Source of the DNA: Bacillus sp. FJAT-29814
GTDB lineage: Bacteria > Bacillota > Bacilli > Bacillales > Cytobacillaceae
Direction: 5' to 3'
Assembly (NCBI RefSeq): GCF_001510715.1
Contig: NZ_LMTJ01000007.1
Coordinates: forward strand, 176,670 to 240,198
DNA length: 63,529 bases
Part shown: positions 1 through 8,697 of the stretch, in pieces
Position numbering within the stretch: position 1 is the stretch's first letter
Layout of the letters: each line of letters starts with the position of its first letter
Program-made: the position numbers and the translations under genes
The notes under the pieces: model-generated
Told to the model about the DNA's origin: nothing
What the model saw: the letters and a program-made list of their open reading frames with translations, nothing else
Database searches by the model: none

Positions 1-226
1 CCGGACGAATATAAGCAAAATCCAAATACCTTTTGCCATCCTTGAAATCATCGACTTCATATTCTGGATGAAGATACTTGAAATGGTAAAATAAAGGCCA
101 CCACACTTGCTTCAAAAACAACATCTCAGCCTGACTGTGACCTTCTTGCAGGCGCCGCAACCGTTCACCGGTTCTTGCCTGCAAGTGAGCATTCAAAAAC
201 ACCTGGTATTCTTCTTCAAATCCCAT
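1..226 (-). CDS. Partial DUF559-like endonuclease-domain protein (N-terminal part)
   Basis: The first 75 codons of a minus-strand gene that runs off the left edge. It starts at the ATG at 226, with GGAGG 9 nt upstream. The translation begins MGFEEEYQVFLNAHLQAR and continues with GERLRRLQEGHSQAE and YLDFAYIRP. From memory this resembles small Bacillus proteins with a very-short-patch/DUF559-like (PD-(D/E)XK fold) endonuclease domain, whose catalytic part would lie beyond the edge. The ORF is intact as far as it is visible. Family assignment rests on recall of the N-terminal pattern only. Confidence 0.6.
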   Translation of the reverse strand, partial: MGFEEEYQVFLNAHLQARTGERLRRLQEGHSQAEMLFLKQVWWPLFYHFKYLHPEYEVDDFKDGKRYLDFAYIRP

Positions 227-605
227 AACGTCCATCCTCCTATTCAATGGTTCAAAGCACCCTTTATCTATTATTTTATTCATTTGAAATTCGGAAAAAT
301 TTAAAAATTAATGAGTGTGAATGCGAGTGAAAACAGAGGTTTAATGTGGCTTCAATTGGAAAAAGCAAAAGGCAAATAAAGATTTGCGGAGCAGCTAATA
401 TAAAAAGAAAATTTAGAGAAGAATTTGAGGATAGAACTATTTTTAGTTTAATAGAATTCTAAAATTTGTCAATTTATTTTCTAGCCACCCACCTTAAGGA
501 GAGTCATTGGCTAAAAACCTCATTTACTTATGATATGGTTCTCCGCGGTGTATCTAAGTAGGGTTATGAAAAACATAATATTTCATTATTACAGCACACA
601 AAAAT
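227..605. other. Intergenic region, no gene seen
   Basis: AT-rich sequence upstream of the endonuclease-like gene. I see no convincing ORF with a ribosome site, no tRNA and no long repeat here. It should contain the promoter of the minus-strand gene at 1-226, but no clear -35/-10 pair was identified. Confidence 0.5.
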
Positions 606-632
606 AGTCCACACCTGTTGTAGATGTGGACT
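606..632 (-). terminator. Rho-independent terminator after the SDR remnant
   Basis: Perfect 8-bp stem AGTCCACA / TGTGGACT with an 11-nt loop. Read on the minus strand it is followed by ATTTTTG. It lies downstream of the SDR remnant and probably once terminated the full gene. Confidence 0.6.
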
Positions 633-677
633 GCAATGTATGATTTATTTGAATTCGTCACTCTTTGAATTTATTAC

Positions 678-779
678 TTATAAAGACATTCCTGCATCAA
701 CGACTAGTTCTGTTCCAGTAACTCGACGTGCTTCGTCTGATGCTAGATAAATGTTCTTCGATACTTCTTTAATAAATAG
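678..779 (-). pseudogene. C-terminal remnant of a short-chain dehydrogenase/reductase
   Basis: The minus strand encodes about 33 codons ending in a natural stop. They include IYLASDEARRVTG and TELVVDAGMSL, the standard SDR C-terminus (the YLASDEA.YVTG..L.VDGG pattern). The reading frame is blocked by TAA immediately upstream (780-782), and the Rossmann fold and the YxxxK active site are absent. Only the last seventh of a typical 250-aa SDR remains, still followed by a terminator, so this is a deletion remnant. Confidence 0.8.
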
Positions 780-806
780 TTAAAGTTTTTTATGATATAG
801 GTCTTG

Positions 807-1691
807 TTAATTCGATCGGCTATATAGCTTTTTTCGTTGATAAGTAGATAACACTACTCCTCCCACGATAAATAGTGACCCTAAAATTTCTGCTCCAGTT
901 ATGGGTTTGTATAGCAATATCAATCCCATGATCATTGCTACAAAAGGTTCTAAATTAGATAAGATTGAAGCCTTCGAAGCATCAACATGTCTAATGTTGT
1001 TATTCCAAATTAATGTTGCTATACCGTGTACAGCAACGGCTGTAGCAATCAGAAAAAACCAATCCGACATCTTAGAGCTTATTTGTAAGGGGGTGTCTAG
1101 TAAAAAAGCAAAAGGAATCGAGACAATCAAGCCTACAACATTTGAATATAAAGTAATAGTAAGTGGATCTATGCTTTGAGAAAGCCCCCTCGTAATGATA
1201 ATCATAATGGCGAATGTTATCATCGTTAAAACAATCCATAATAGACCTTTATCAATATGCAAAGAAGATAAACTCCCTTTTGCTACAACAAAATAAATAC
1301 CTATGATTGCCACAATAGAACCCATCAACATACGAATTGTTAATTTTTCTTTTAAAAAAATGGCAGCTAATACGCTAGTTAAAATAGGGGTAGTTGCCAA
1401 AATTAATGCAGAGGTTGTTGGATCAGCTGTTTGTAATCCAACAAAAAAAGACCATTGGTTTATAAAAACACCAATAAGCCCTAGAAAAAAAACGGCGAGT
1501 AAATCCGATTTATTAACTCGTTTAAAGTGTTTTTTGTATGAGGATAATCCAAATAACACTAGGACAATAAACAAAAGCCTAAGCATCGTTAATAGAGCCG
1601 GGGAAAAATTTTGGACTAACATCTTTCCAAATACAAAATTGCTTCCCCACACCATGACACAAAATGTTAGCCAAGCATATGCTTTTAACAT
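807..1691 (-). CDS. EamA/DMT-family transporter (10 TM)
   Basis: A 294-aa integral membrane protein made of two EamA halves of five predicted helices each, the normal size for the drug/metabolite transporter family. Typical features are the N-terminal VWGSNFVFGK, a Q(T/S)ADPTTSALI stretch at the end of the first half and WNNNIRHVDASKASI in the second. The start is placed at the ATG at 1691, because GGAAGG lies at good distance from it and directly abuts an upstream in-frame GTG. Substrate unknown; members export amino acids, metabolites or drugs. It stands alone. A second paralogue is encoded at 56118-57035. Confidence 0.85.
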   Translation of the reverse strand: MLKAYAWLTFCVMVWGSNFVFGKMLVQNFSPALLTMLRLLFIVLVLFGLSSYKKHFKRVNKSDLLAVFFLGLIGVFINQWSFFVGLQTADPTTSALILATTPILTSVLAAIFLKEKLTIRMLMGSIVAIIGIYFVVAKGSLSSLHIDKGLLWIVLTMITFAIMIIITRGLSQSIDPLTITLYSNVVGLIVSIPFAFLLDTPLQISSKMSDWFFLIATAVAVHGIATLIWNNNIRHVDASKASILSNLEPFVAMIMGLILLYKPITGAEILGSLFIVGGVVLSTYQRKKLYSRSN

Positions 1692-1828
1692 ATTAATCAC
1701 CCTTCCAACACCAAAATGCTAACTGTCCTATTTTATACTTACTAGGATTTTTAGTATACATTTTTTCGGATGCAGGAACTCAGCACTGACTTTCTAATTT
1801 CCTTGTATTATTAAATCTTAGAAAGAAC

Positions 1829-1889
1829 AGTGCCTGCTACTCCCTACTGTCGATAAAAATTCGACAAAAAGCAGGTGGTGGCAGGCACT
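1829..1889. repeat. REP-like palindromic intergenic element / terminator
   Basis: A nested hairpin: outer arms AGTGCCTGC (1829-1837) and GCAGGCACT (1881-1889), inner arms GTCGA (1849-1853) and TCGAC (1861-1865). It lies between the 3' end of the phosphatase gene and the 5' end of the EamA gene and may terminate the former. Its shape and GC-rich outer stem resemble dispersed REP-like elements of bacilli. A weaker AGAAAG/CTTTCT pairing flanks it to the left. Confidence 0.5.
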
Positions 1890-1938
1890 TATATATTATT
1901 CTGTTTTACTATTAATGGATGTTGAAGAATCAGTTACC

Positions 1939-3852
1939 CTATTTATTTTTTGGCATTTTTGTTACAGATGGCATACCAGAGATATAACCAATACCGCCTG
2001 TTTTATTAATACCAATTTGTTCGTCAACAGCTTTTAGTAATTCTTCTTTATTAACCGCTGTAATGGACTTACCATCTACTTCATCACCAGGATGCTGGAA
2101 ATTACTGAAAATGTATGAGAATCCATTGCGGTCATCAGCGGCAAATAATCCAGTTGCCTCTGCCCCTGCTGGAACAGATAAAATACGCTCTAATTCTTTC
2201 GTATCCACATTATAAGCCCAAACGAAGTTATTTGTGTGAGCACCGCTATCTTCACCAATAAAGAGAGTTCTCATTGATTCAGAGTAACTTAAGTTATCTG
2301 GATTCGCTACTTTATCTACATTCGCAGTGTTTCCATATGCATCAGCTGCAGGAAGGTCTTCCCCTACTACCAATCCAGACATGGATGGTGCTACATACGA
2401 GCTCTTAATAGCCTTTCCATCGGTATCTTTTTGGCCGCCCCGCAAGTCTAGTTCATAGGTGACACCCGCTTTAATTTTTGGCAATTGAATATGGTCTGCC
2501 GGCTCTTTGCCAGTTGAATCTTTTTCCATCGCCTTACTTTGATCGGAAATGGCAAGATATACTTTTTTATCCTGTTCGTTTAGTGCTAAACCTTCCATTT
2601 TGTTAAATTCAGTAGTCGCACCAAGCATTGCTGCATAACGGCGGGTTTCAAGGAATGCTGCTGCTTTTTCTTTGCCAGGCTTAAGTTTTAGGTACTCAAC
2701 CTTTCCTCCATTTGAGTAGGTTTTAATCGCTGTAAAACCTTCTTTAGGAGCATCTGAAGTTTCAAAAATATCATTGAATGTAATTCCGCTATCAATAATA
2801 TCTTTCACTTGTTTATCGGTGGCATGTCCTAAATTAATCCATTGTAAATCACCAGAACCGCCGTTTTCAGTACCTGTTTGCTTGAATGTTGCTGCATAAA
2901 GTGTACCTGCTGATAAATCTTTCTCCTTGTCAGCTACGTACATAAACATTCCTGTATTGCCGCCATCATCACCGTAAAAAACAGTTTTGTTATCAGGCAT
3001 GACTTTAGCTAACTCATGAGAGAAGCGGCCTGTGCTGTAATGTTTTTCAACTGATGTTTTCCCATCCTTACCTACTGTAATTTCAGGAGTGTAGCCATAG
3101 AAATAAGGATTAGCCTTTGCTTTATCTCCGAAATAGAATTGAGAAAATGTTTCAACTTGACTTCTTACTTTCGAAGCTGGGTCTAAGAAAAGACGAGCAT
3201 CTGGTTCGTATTCTTCAGAACCTAGATGTGTATTCCATGGAGATAATGATCCATTACATGGAATCCATAGTCCATTTACAGCTGAAAAATCAATCTTTTC
3301 TACTTTTACAGGTTTAAGTTCACCTGTTTTTTTGTCCTGTTCCATTTCAGTTAAAGACATAGATGCCGGAACTAAACCGTAGGCTGACTTACCAGCAGCA
3401 TCAATCGTTTGATATTCATAGTGTGTAACCATATAAAGCTTGCCATTAATAGGCATTAACAGGCTGTTTGAATCCGGAGCATCAGAGACAAAGTATTCTC
3501 CATTTGTGCCGCTAGGGTCCTTAATTGGATCTCCATTTACATCGATAGGTGTGCCTGCAGGGACTTTTTCACCTTTAACAGTTGCTACCTTATCTTCCGA
3601 TTTAAATAGGTAGTTGTAAGTCAGCGGAAATGTTTTTACTTTTCCATTGATGTATTTAACATCTACGGTTGCATTTGTATATGTTTTGACCATGTCATCA
3701 ATAGTTGTAGGTGCTTGCATTCCATTAAATTTAACAGATTCGATTTTACTGTTATTCTGAGAAGCCGCGAAGGCAGGTGTTACGGCTGGAATAGAAATAG
3801 CTAAGGCAAGTGCTACAGTAGCCCCTTTTTTCACAAAGTTCTTATTAATCAT
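1939..3852 (-). CDS. Secreted PhoX-type (DUF839) phosphatase
   Basis: 637 aa with a Sec signal peptide (MINKNFVKKGATVALALA...AFAA, cleavage near residue 29). The mature part carries the DUF839/PhoX signature CNGSLSPWNTHLGSEEYEPD near residue 200, where the family has the metal-cofactor segment PWGT.L.(C/S)EE. Later segments such as VFYGDDGG and GLALNEQDKKVYLAISD fit the six-bladed propeller of PhoX enzymes. PhoX proteins are Fe/Ca-dependent phosphomonoesterases, so this is probably a phosphate-scavenging exoenzyme. A good AGGAGG ribosome site precedes the ATG. No Pho box was identified. Substrate specificity is inferred from family only. Confidence 0.8.
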   Translation of the reverse strand: MINKNFVKKGATVALALAISIPAVTPAFAASQNNSKIESVKFNGMQAPTTIDDMVKTYTNATVDVKYINGKVKTFPLTYNYLFKSEDKVATVKGEKVPAGTPIDVNGDPIKDPSGTNGEYFVSDAPDSNSLLMPINGKLYMVTHYEYQTIDAAGKSAYGLVPASMSLTEMEQDKKTGELKPVKVEKIDFSAVNGLWIPCNGSLSPWNTHLGSEEYEPDARLFLDPASKVRSQVETFSQFYFGDKAKANPYFYGYTPEITVGKDGKTSVEKHYSTGRFSHELAKVMPDNKTVFYGDDGGNTGMFMYVADKEKDLSAGTLYAATFKQTGTENGGSGDLQWINLGHATDKQVKDIIDSGITFNDIFETSDAPKEGFTAIKTYSNGGKVEYLKLKPGKEKAAAFLETRRYAAMLGATTEFNKMEGLALNEQDKKVYLAISDQSKAMEKDSTGKEPADHIQLPKIKAGVTYELDLRGGQKDTDGKAIKSSYVAPSMSGLVVGEDLPAADAYGNTANVDKVANPDNLSYSESMRTLFIGEDSGAHTNNFVWAYNVDTKELERILSVPAGAEATGLFAADDRNGFSYIFSNFQHPGDEVDGKSITAVNKEELLKAVDEQIGINKTGGIGYISGMPSVTKMPKNK

Positions 3853-3981
3853 CTAATAAATCCTCCTAATAGATTAATAGTGTACTGTTTTATTAAACCA
3901 GATGATTGTAAACTGCATATTAAACTTGTGTATGTTTTTTATTATATTAATCTATAATTTTTTACATTTAGTCAAAAAATC

Positions 3982-4019
3982 AGGAGATACCATTCAAGTT
4001 AAATTGAATAATATCTCCT
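3982..4019. terminator. Bidirectional terminator
   Basis: Stem AGGAGATA / TATCTCCT with an internal ATTCAA / TTGAAT pairing. T-rich tracts lie on both sides (TTATTTTTTGG on plus, GATTTTTTGAC on minus). It sits just downstream of the minus-strand DUF2515 gene and probably terminates it. Confidence 0.7.
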
Positions 4020-4040
4020 TATTTTTTGGCCGCCACTCAT

Positions 4041-5225
4041 TCATGATGATTCTTCTTCGCGCAGCAGAATGGCTTCCTTCGCCATAACTGCAAGTTCAAT
4101 TGTTTCAAGGGTTTTGCAATAATTAGTTAAAATCTCTTCATTCATACTGACTTCTTTATGAATATAATCCAGAATACGCCAATCTTCAAACCAATCTCCG
4201 CTCTCGGCATCTTCATGATGGGTATTCGGCCAGGCGTATTTTAAAGGCGGGCTGTACAGCCGCTCGGCATTCTTTCTCAACACACAATTCTTGATCCGTC
4301 GCTTATAAATGGATCGAGGAAAAGATTCATTTACATCATTAAATAAGTCAGGCCAATAATCTTTCCGTGAGCCCGTATGAGGGTGTTCATGCGCCCATTT
4401 CAAGACCAGCTCCAGAATCTCTTCACGCTGAAAAAGAAGGGAATACAATTCTTTTCCGATTAAAATTCTTTCGTGTAGCGAAGTGAAATACCGGGAGGTG
4501 GCGCCGGTAAGTGAAGCTTTCTCCCATTTTCCCCCCGCACAGTAGGGAAAAATAATGTTATTTAGTCGCAAAAAATCATACATTTTAAAGCTGACCGTAC
4601 CTGTTACGGTTTTTTTGAAGTGAGGATTTTGAATCAATCTTTTTTCCAAATAGCTTTGTTCATTGATCACCGTCGCAATCGCCAACGTATAGCGATCACT
4701 ACTGCGCCAAAAATAACGCCACATCGTTTCCATGAAGGTGGAAGTGTGAAGAAAAGGTAAAAGATGGAACATGTCTCGTCTAGCCCTCACACTCAGGTCA
4801 TATACCAAAAATTGAGGATACACATCTTGAAAAATCAACCAACTGCCGCGTTCCAAAAAAGAAAAAATAGCTTGCTGATCTCTTTCAGGCAGAAGCTTTG
4901 TCAGCAAATCCCCTTTTAAATCCGTCATATTCCACCCGACGTTTCGGGATACCATATGTCCAAGAAGAGCCCAATGGATTTCTGGATACTGAAGGTAAAA
5001 CTGAAAATAAGCTTGCGTCCGTGTTACATTGTTTTGGTTAAGTTGTCTCGTCCTTTCTCTTATAAGGTGAATACATTGTTTGTCATATTCTGATAAAGAT
5101 GGCTGAAGGCTGGAAAATTTCTTTTTCATCTTTTTTTTCAATTCCTTTTTTACATCTGAGAAAGAGTCCAGCAAAACGGCATCATCCTTTTCAAAGTTCC
5201 TTTTAACGGTTTCGGTTCTCCCCAT
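4041..5225 (-). CDS. DUF2515 (YppC-like) protein
   Basis: About 394 aa, soluble, rich in aromatic and basic residues, with no signal peptide. I recognise the DUF2515/YppC pattern, for example ILIGKELYSLLF, HPHTGSRKDYWPDLF and ERLYSPPLKYAWPN. Function is unknown; YppC homologues occur in spore-forming Bacillaceae. It is transcribed divergently from the triterpene cyclase gene with only about 70 bp between them, which suggests joint control. The start is uncertain: ATG at 5225 and TTG at 5228 both lack a clear Shine-Dalgarno sequence. Confidence 0.75.
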   Translation of the reverse strand: MGRTETVKRNFEKDDAVLLDSFSDVKKELKKKMKKKFSSLQPSLSEYDKQCIHLIRERTRQLNQNNVTRTQAYFQFYLQYPEIHWALLGHMVSRNVGWNMTDLKGDLLTKLLPERDQQAIFSFLERGSWLIFQDVYPQFLVYDLSVRARRDMFHLLPFLHTSTFMETMWRYFWRSSDRYTLAIATVINEQSYLEKRLIQNPHFKKTVTGTVSFKMYDFLRLNNIIFPYCAGGKWEKASLTGATSRYFTSLHERILIGKELYSLLFQREEILELVLKWAHEHPHTGSRKDYWPDLFNDVNESFPRSIYKRRIKNCVLRKNAERLYSPPLKYAWPNTHHEDAESGDWFEDWRILDYIHKEVSMNEEILTNYCKTLETIELAVMAKEAILLREEESS

Positions 5226-5236
5226 CAAAGATGCAT

Positions 5237-5267
5237 ATTCATATTGCTCATGGAATATGAATACAAA
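5237..5267 (+). promoter_or_regulatory. Sigma-E-like promoter inside a 9-bp inverted repeat
   Basis: TTCATATT (5238-5245), 14 nt, then AATACAAA (5260-5267). This resembles the mother-cell sigma-E consensus (GTCATATT, N13-14, CATACAAT) from established knowledge. The same stretch is a perfect inverted repeat, ATTCATATT (5237-5245) / AATATGAAT (5254-5262). The minus strand therefore also carries TTCATATT, pointed at the DUF2515 gene. Sporulation control of the cyclase fits the known role of sporulenes, but it is inferred here. Confidence 0.45.
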
Positions 5268-5295
5268 GATGAATATTTGAGAGAGGATGGGTCAT

Positions 5296-7200
5296 ATGAG
5301 GCAACGGGTATATAAGGAAATGAACAGAATCGCCAATGAGCTTGTCCAGGACCAGTCAGAGGACGGCGCCTGGCGTTATCCTTTCGAAACCGGGATTGCC
5401 ACAGACTGCAGTATGATAATCTTGTTACGGACATTGGAGATAAATGATGAGGAGTTTATAAAAGAATTGGTGGAACGGATCGCTAGAAAACAGCAGGAAG
5501 ATGGATCCTGGAAGCTATTTCATGATGAGGAAAAAGGGAATCTGACAGCCACTGTGGAAGCTTATTATGCCCTCCTTTATTCTGGCTACCGGGATCGAAA
5601 AGACCAAGAAATTCAGGCAGCAAGAAGGTTTATTATGGCCAACGGAGGGGCTTCGGAGGTCCATATGTTTATGAAAATCATGTTGGCCATTACAGGACAA
5701 TGCGAGTGGCCGCACTTCCCCATTAATATTGAAGTGATGCTTTTACCAGACACCTTTCCCATCAATCTTTTTGACCTCTCCGTGTACGGGAGAGCCAACA
5801 TTATCCCCTTTTTAATTCTCGCCAATACTAATTTTCGCAGGAGAACGAAAAGATCGCCTGACCTTTCCGATTTGTTTGAAAAAAGAGAAGTTCGTTTTTT
5901 TACAGAGGATCAAGCGGAAGAGTCTCGCTCGTTGATCAAATTGATTAAACAGGGGATTCAGGCTTTGAAATACCATGGAAACCTTCGGGAATTGACATTA
6001 TATCGCGCCGAAAAGTATATGCTGGACCGAATCGAACCGGATGGCACCTTTTTAAATTATTTCAGCTCGACTTCTCTAATGATTTACGCCTTACTGGCAA
6101 GGGGGTATACGAATACACATCCGGTGATTACTCGTGCCGTGCAAGGGTTAAAAGCAATGACCTCCCGGATTGACGGAGACCTTCACTGCCAGTACACGAC
6201 GGCTTCGGTCTGGAATACGACTTTAATCAGTTATGCGCTGCAAGAATCCGGCGTTCCCTATTCTTCCAACACGATTCAAAAAGCAAATCATTACATTCTC
6301 TCCCGTCAGCATCTCAAATACGGGGATTGGGTCATTCATGAACCGAACTTGTTACCAGGAGGCTGGGGGTTTGCGGACTTGAACACAATCCACCCGGATA
6401 TCGACGACACAACAGCTGCACTGAGGGCGATACGCACTTTGGTCCTAGAGCAAGCGGATACTCGGCAAGCATGGGATCGTGGAGTAAACTGGCTCATTTC
6501 CATGCAAAACAAGGATGGCGGTTGGGCGGCTTTCGAAAAGAATGTCGACAAAAAAATATTGAACTTGTTACCGATTGAGGGGGGGAAAGATTTATTAATT
6601 GATCCGTCGACGGCTGATTTAACAGGAAGGACGTTAGAGTTCTTCGGAAACTATACCCATTTGGATGATCACCATCCCATGGTAAAACGTGGCATTCGGT
6701 GGCTGTTGCGGCATCAAAATTCAGATGGTTCCTGGGTGGGCCGATGGGGCGTGTATATTTATGGCACATGGGCGGCTGTAACGGGAATGATAGCGGTTGG
6801 CGTTGCTCCAAATCATCCGGCCATTCAAAAGGCTCTCACTTGGCTGCGGAACATTCAAAATCCCGACGGCGGGTGGGGAGAATCGTGTAAAAGTGATATT
6901 AAAAATTGTTATGTGCCGCTCCGCGAAAGTACCCGCACTCATACCGCTTGGGCTCTTGATACACTCATCTGTGCCGCTAAAGGAGTTACACCTGAAATTG
7001 AAAATGGTGCAGCCTTTTTAGTGGATAAAAAAGAAAAAGATTGGACGAAGACCTACCCAAAAGGACGGGGAATGGCAGGTTCCTTTTATCTTAATTACCA
7101 TTGTTATGAGTATGTTTTTCCACTGTTAGCCTTGGCTCATTATCAAAAATTAGCTGGTGGGCAGCTCCTAGCGGGGGTGCCGCACAAGGATTTTAATTAA
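5296..7200 (+). CDS. sqhC: Squalene-hopene / tetraprenyl-beta-curcumene (sporulenol) cyclase
   Basis: 634 aa, full length for the class II triterpene cyclase family. The catalytic acid motif DIDD lies at residues 368-371, followed by TTAA. Several QW repeats are visible (QQEDGSW, QNKDGGW, QNSDGSW, QNPDGGW) and support the alpha/alpha-barrel. The sequence is closest in memory to B. subtilis SqhC, which makes sporulenes from tetraprenyl-beta-curcumene; a squalene-hopene cyclase activity cannot be excluded. The start is the ATG at 5296, since GAGAGG lies 9 nt upstream; the ATG at 5287 overlaps that site. It is a monotopic membrane enzyme. Confidence 0.9.
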   Translation: MRQRVYKEMNRIANELVQDQSEDGAWRYPFETGIATDCSMIILLRTLEINDEEFIKELVERIARKQQEDGSWKLFHDEEKGNLTATVEAYYALLYSGYRDRKDQEIQAARRFIMANGGASEVHMFMKIMLAITGQCEWPHFPINIEVMLLPDTFPINLFDLSVYGRANIIPFLILANTNFRRRTKRSPDLSDLFEKREVRFFTEDQAEESRSLIKLIKQGIQALKYHGNLRELTLYRAEKYMLDRIEPDGTFLNYFSSTSLMIYALLARGYTNTHPVITRAVQGLKAMTSRIDGDLHCQYTTASVWNTTLISYALQESGVPYSSNTIQKANHYILSRQHLKYGDWVIHEPNLLPGGWGFADLNTIHPDIDDTTAALRAIRTLVLEQADTRQAWDRGVNWLISMQNKDGGWAAFEKNVDKKILNLLPIEGGKDLLIDPSTADLTGRTLEFFGNYTHLDDHHPMVKRGIRWLLRHQNSDGSWVGRWGVYIYGTWAAVTGMIAVGVAPNHPAIQKALTWLRNIQNPDGGWGESCKSDIKNCYVPLRESTRTHTAWALDTLICAAKGVTPEIENGAAFLVDKKEKDWTKTYPKGRGMAGSFYLNYHCYEYVFPLLALAHYQKLAGGQLLAGVPHKDFN

Positions 7201-7328
7201 GAATTTGTGTAGACACCAAATCTCTTGAGTGCCCTTTGGCATACTTTTATATCCTGTCCCATAATATAAACAAACGACTGCAGACGGCAGGTCTAATATC
7301 TTACCAACTAAAAGGAGGCAGACAAAAG

Positions 7329-7871
7329 ATGCTAGAGGCGCTCCACCATTTTTTGGACCTAAAAACATTAATTTGGTTGTTTCCCATCATTTTTATATTC
7401 CATGACTTAGAAGAAATCATAACCATTGAATCTTCCATGAATGCACACAAAAACAATCCAAAAACTAACTTCGTCAAACTAACATTAAGAATGAGGAAGA
7501 AACTAGGTTCAACCGCTGCACAGCTAGCTGTTTCAGCTGCATGGATTTTACTCATCATCTCATTCACTACAGTGATGACCGCCCATTATTCATCTAACGG
7601 AGGGAGCTTTCTATTATTTACAGCCATTCTTAATTTATTTGTTTTGCAGGCATTAATGCACATCGTTCAAACCATCCTGTTCAGAGGCTACACGCCTGGC
7701 ATCCTAACGTCACTGTTCCTCCTGATCCCTTACTGCCTTCTTACATATTATTCTTTAGCTGAGAATGGACAATTGGACTGGCATCTGACCTTTGCGAGTC
7801 TCCCGGTTAGTCTCATCATGATCCTGATTTTTCTAGTTGGTAATCTTTTAGGCCGTTATTTTATTCGATAA
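7329..7871 (+). CDS. HXXEE-domain integral membrane protein
   Basis: 180 aa, starting at the ATG at 7329 behind AAAGGAGG. The N-terminal segment IFHDLEEI contains the H-x-x-E-E motif that names the family (PF13787), and the later FRGYTPGILT is the second conserved segment. I count four to five hydrophobic helices. The family has no established function; its conserved histidine and glutamates suggest metal binding or catalysis within the membrane. The gene stands alone between the cyclase and a convergent ABC operon. Confidence 0.8.
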   Translation: MLEALHHFLDLKTLIWLFPIIFIFHDLEEIITIESSMNAHKNNPKTNFVKLTLRMRKKLGSTAAQLAVSAAWILLIISFTTVMTAHYSSNGGSFLLFTAILNLFVLQALMHIVQTILFRGYTPGILTSLFLLIPYCLLTYYSLAENGQLDWHLTFASLPVSLIMILIFLVGNLLGRYFIR

Positions 7872-7920
7872 CTGGCCAAGACTTGTTTATGATCACACTT
7901 CCATTTCAACCCACAAAACC

Positions 7921-8697
7921 CTATCCTCTACTTACAGCGTTTCGAGCACTAATAGCAGCAAAACTAATAGTGGCAATACAGAATAAAACAATAACAATAA
8001 AAGCCTGCCAAATGGCACTTTCCCCCCAGCCATTTATCATGACTGCACGCATGCCTTCAAAGACATAAGTCGTTGGATTAATTAACGCAGCTACTTTAAG
8101 CCACTCTGCCTCAATTAGGTCATATGGAACAAAGGTCGTGCTCAGGAATAAAAGTGGGAAGAAGATAAACGTTCCTGCCTGTGCAGCTTGAGCATTTTTC
8201 GTTCGAAGCGCAAATCCAACGGAATAACCAGCAAAAGCCAGGCCCCACCCCACTGCGAGGAGAAGTACAACAACAACTCCTCCGAAGCCTGTTACCACTT
8301 TTAGCCCCATCATAAATCCAATCAGCATGATGAGCATCGTTTGAACAAGAAGTTGAAGCATCCCTGCAATTATTGGACCCAAAACAATGGCAAGACGCGA
8401 TGCTGGAGTCAACAAAAGTCTGGAAAAATATCCGTTTTCTAAATCGGTGATAAGCGACTGCCCTGCACCACCTGCACCTCCAATCGCCCCGGAAACAATC
8501 GATACAGGCAAAATAAACGCTAAATAACTAGCACCACCAAATGCCGGAAGTTTTGATATCCCACTTAGTCCAGCTTGATAGACAAATAAGAAGAAGAGAC
8601 TAATCACCATATTTGGAATGAAGGCAAAAGGGTTACGAATCGTATTCAACAAACTCCTTTTGGTAAAAAGCCACGTGTGCTTCACAAATATTTTCAT
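7921..8697 (-). CDS. ABC-2 type exporter permease (DrrB-like)
   Basis: 258 aa with six predicted membrane helices and the ABC-2 pattern. Characteristic are the N-terminal FTKRSLLNTIRNP and the C-terminal NPTTYVFEGMRAVMI. It overlaps the upstream ATPase gene by 4 bp (ATGA), so the two are translationally coupled and form one exporter of the daunorubicin/drug type. Substrate unknown. Confidence 0.85.
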   Translation of the reverse strand: MKIFVKHTWLFTKRSLLNTIRNPFAFIPNMVISLFFLFVYQAGLSGISKLPAFGGASYLAFILPVSIVSGAIGGAGGAGQSLITDLENGYFSRLLLTPASRLAIVLGPIIAGMLQLLVQTMLIMLIGFMMGLKVVTGFGGVVVVLLLAVGWGLAFAGYSVGFALRTKNAQAAQAGTFIFFPLLFLSTTFVPYDLIEAEWLKVAALINPTTYVFEGMRAVMINGWGESAIWQAFIVIVLFCIATISFAAISARNAVSRG

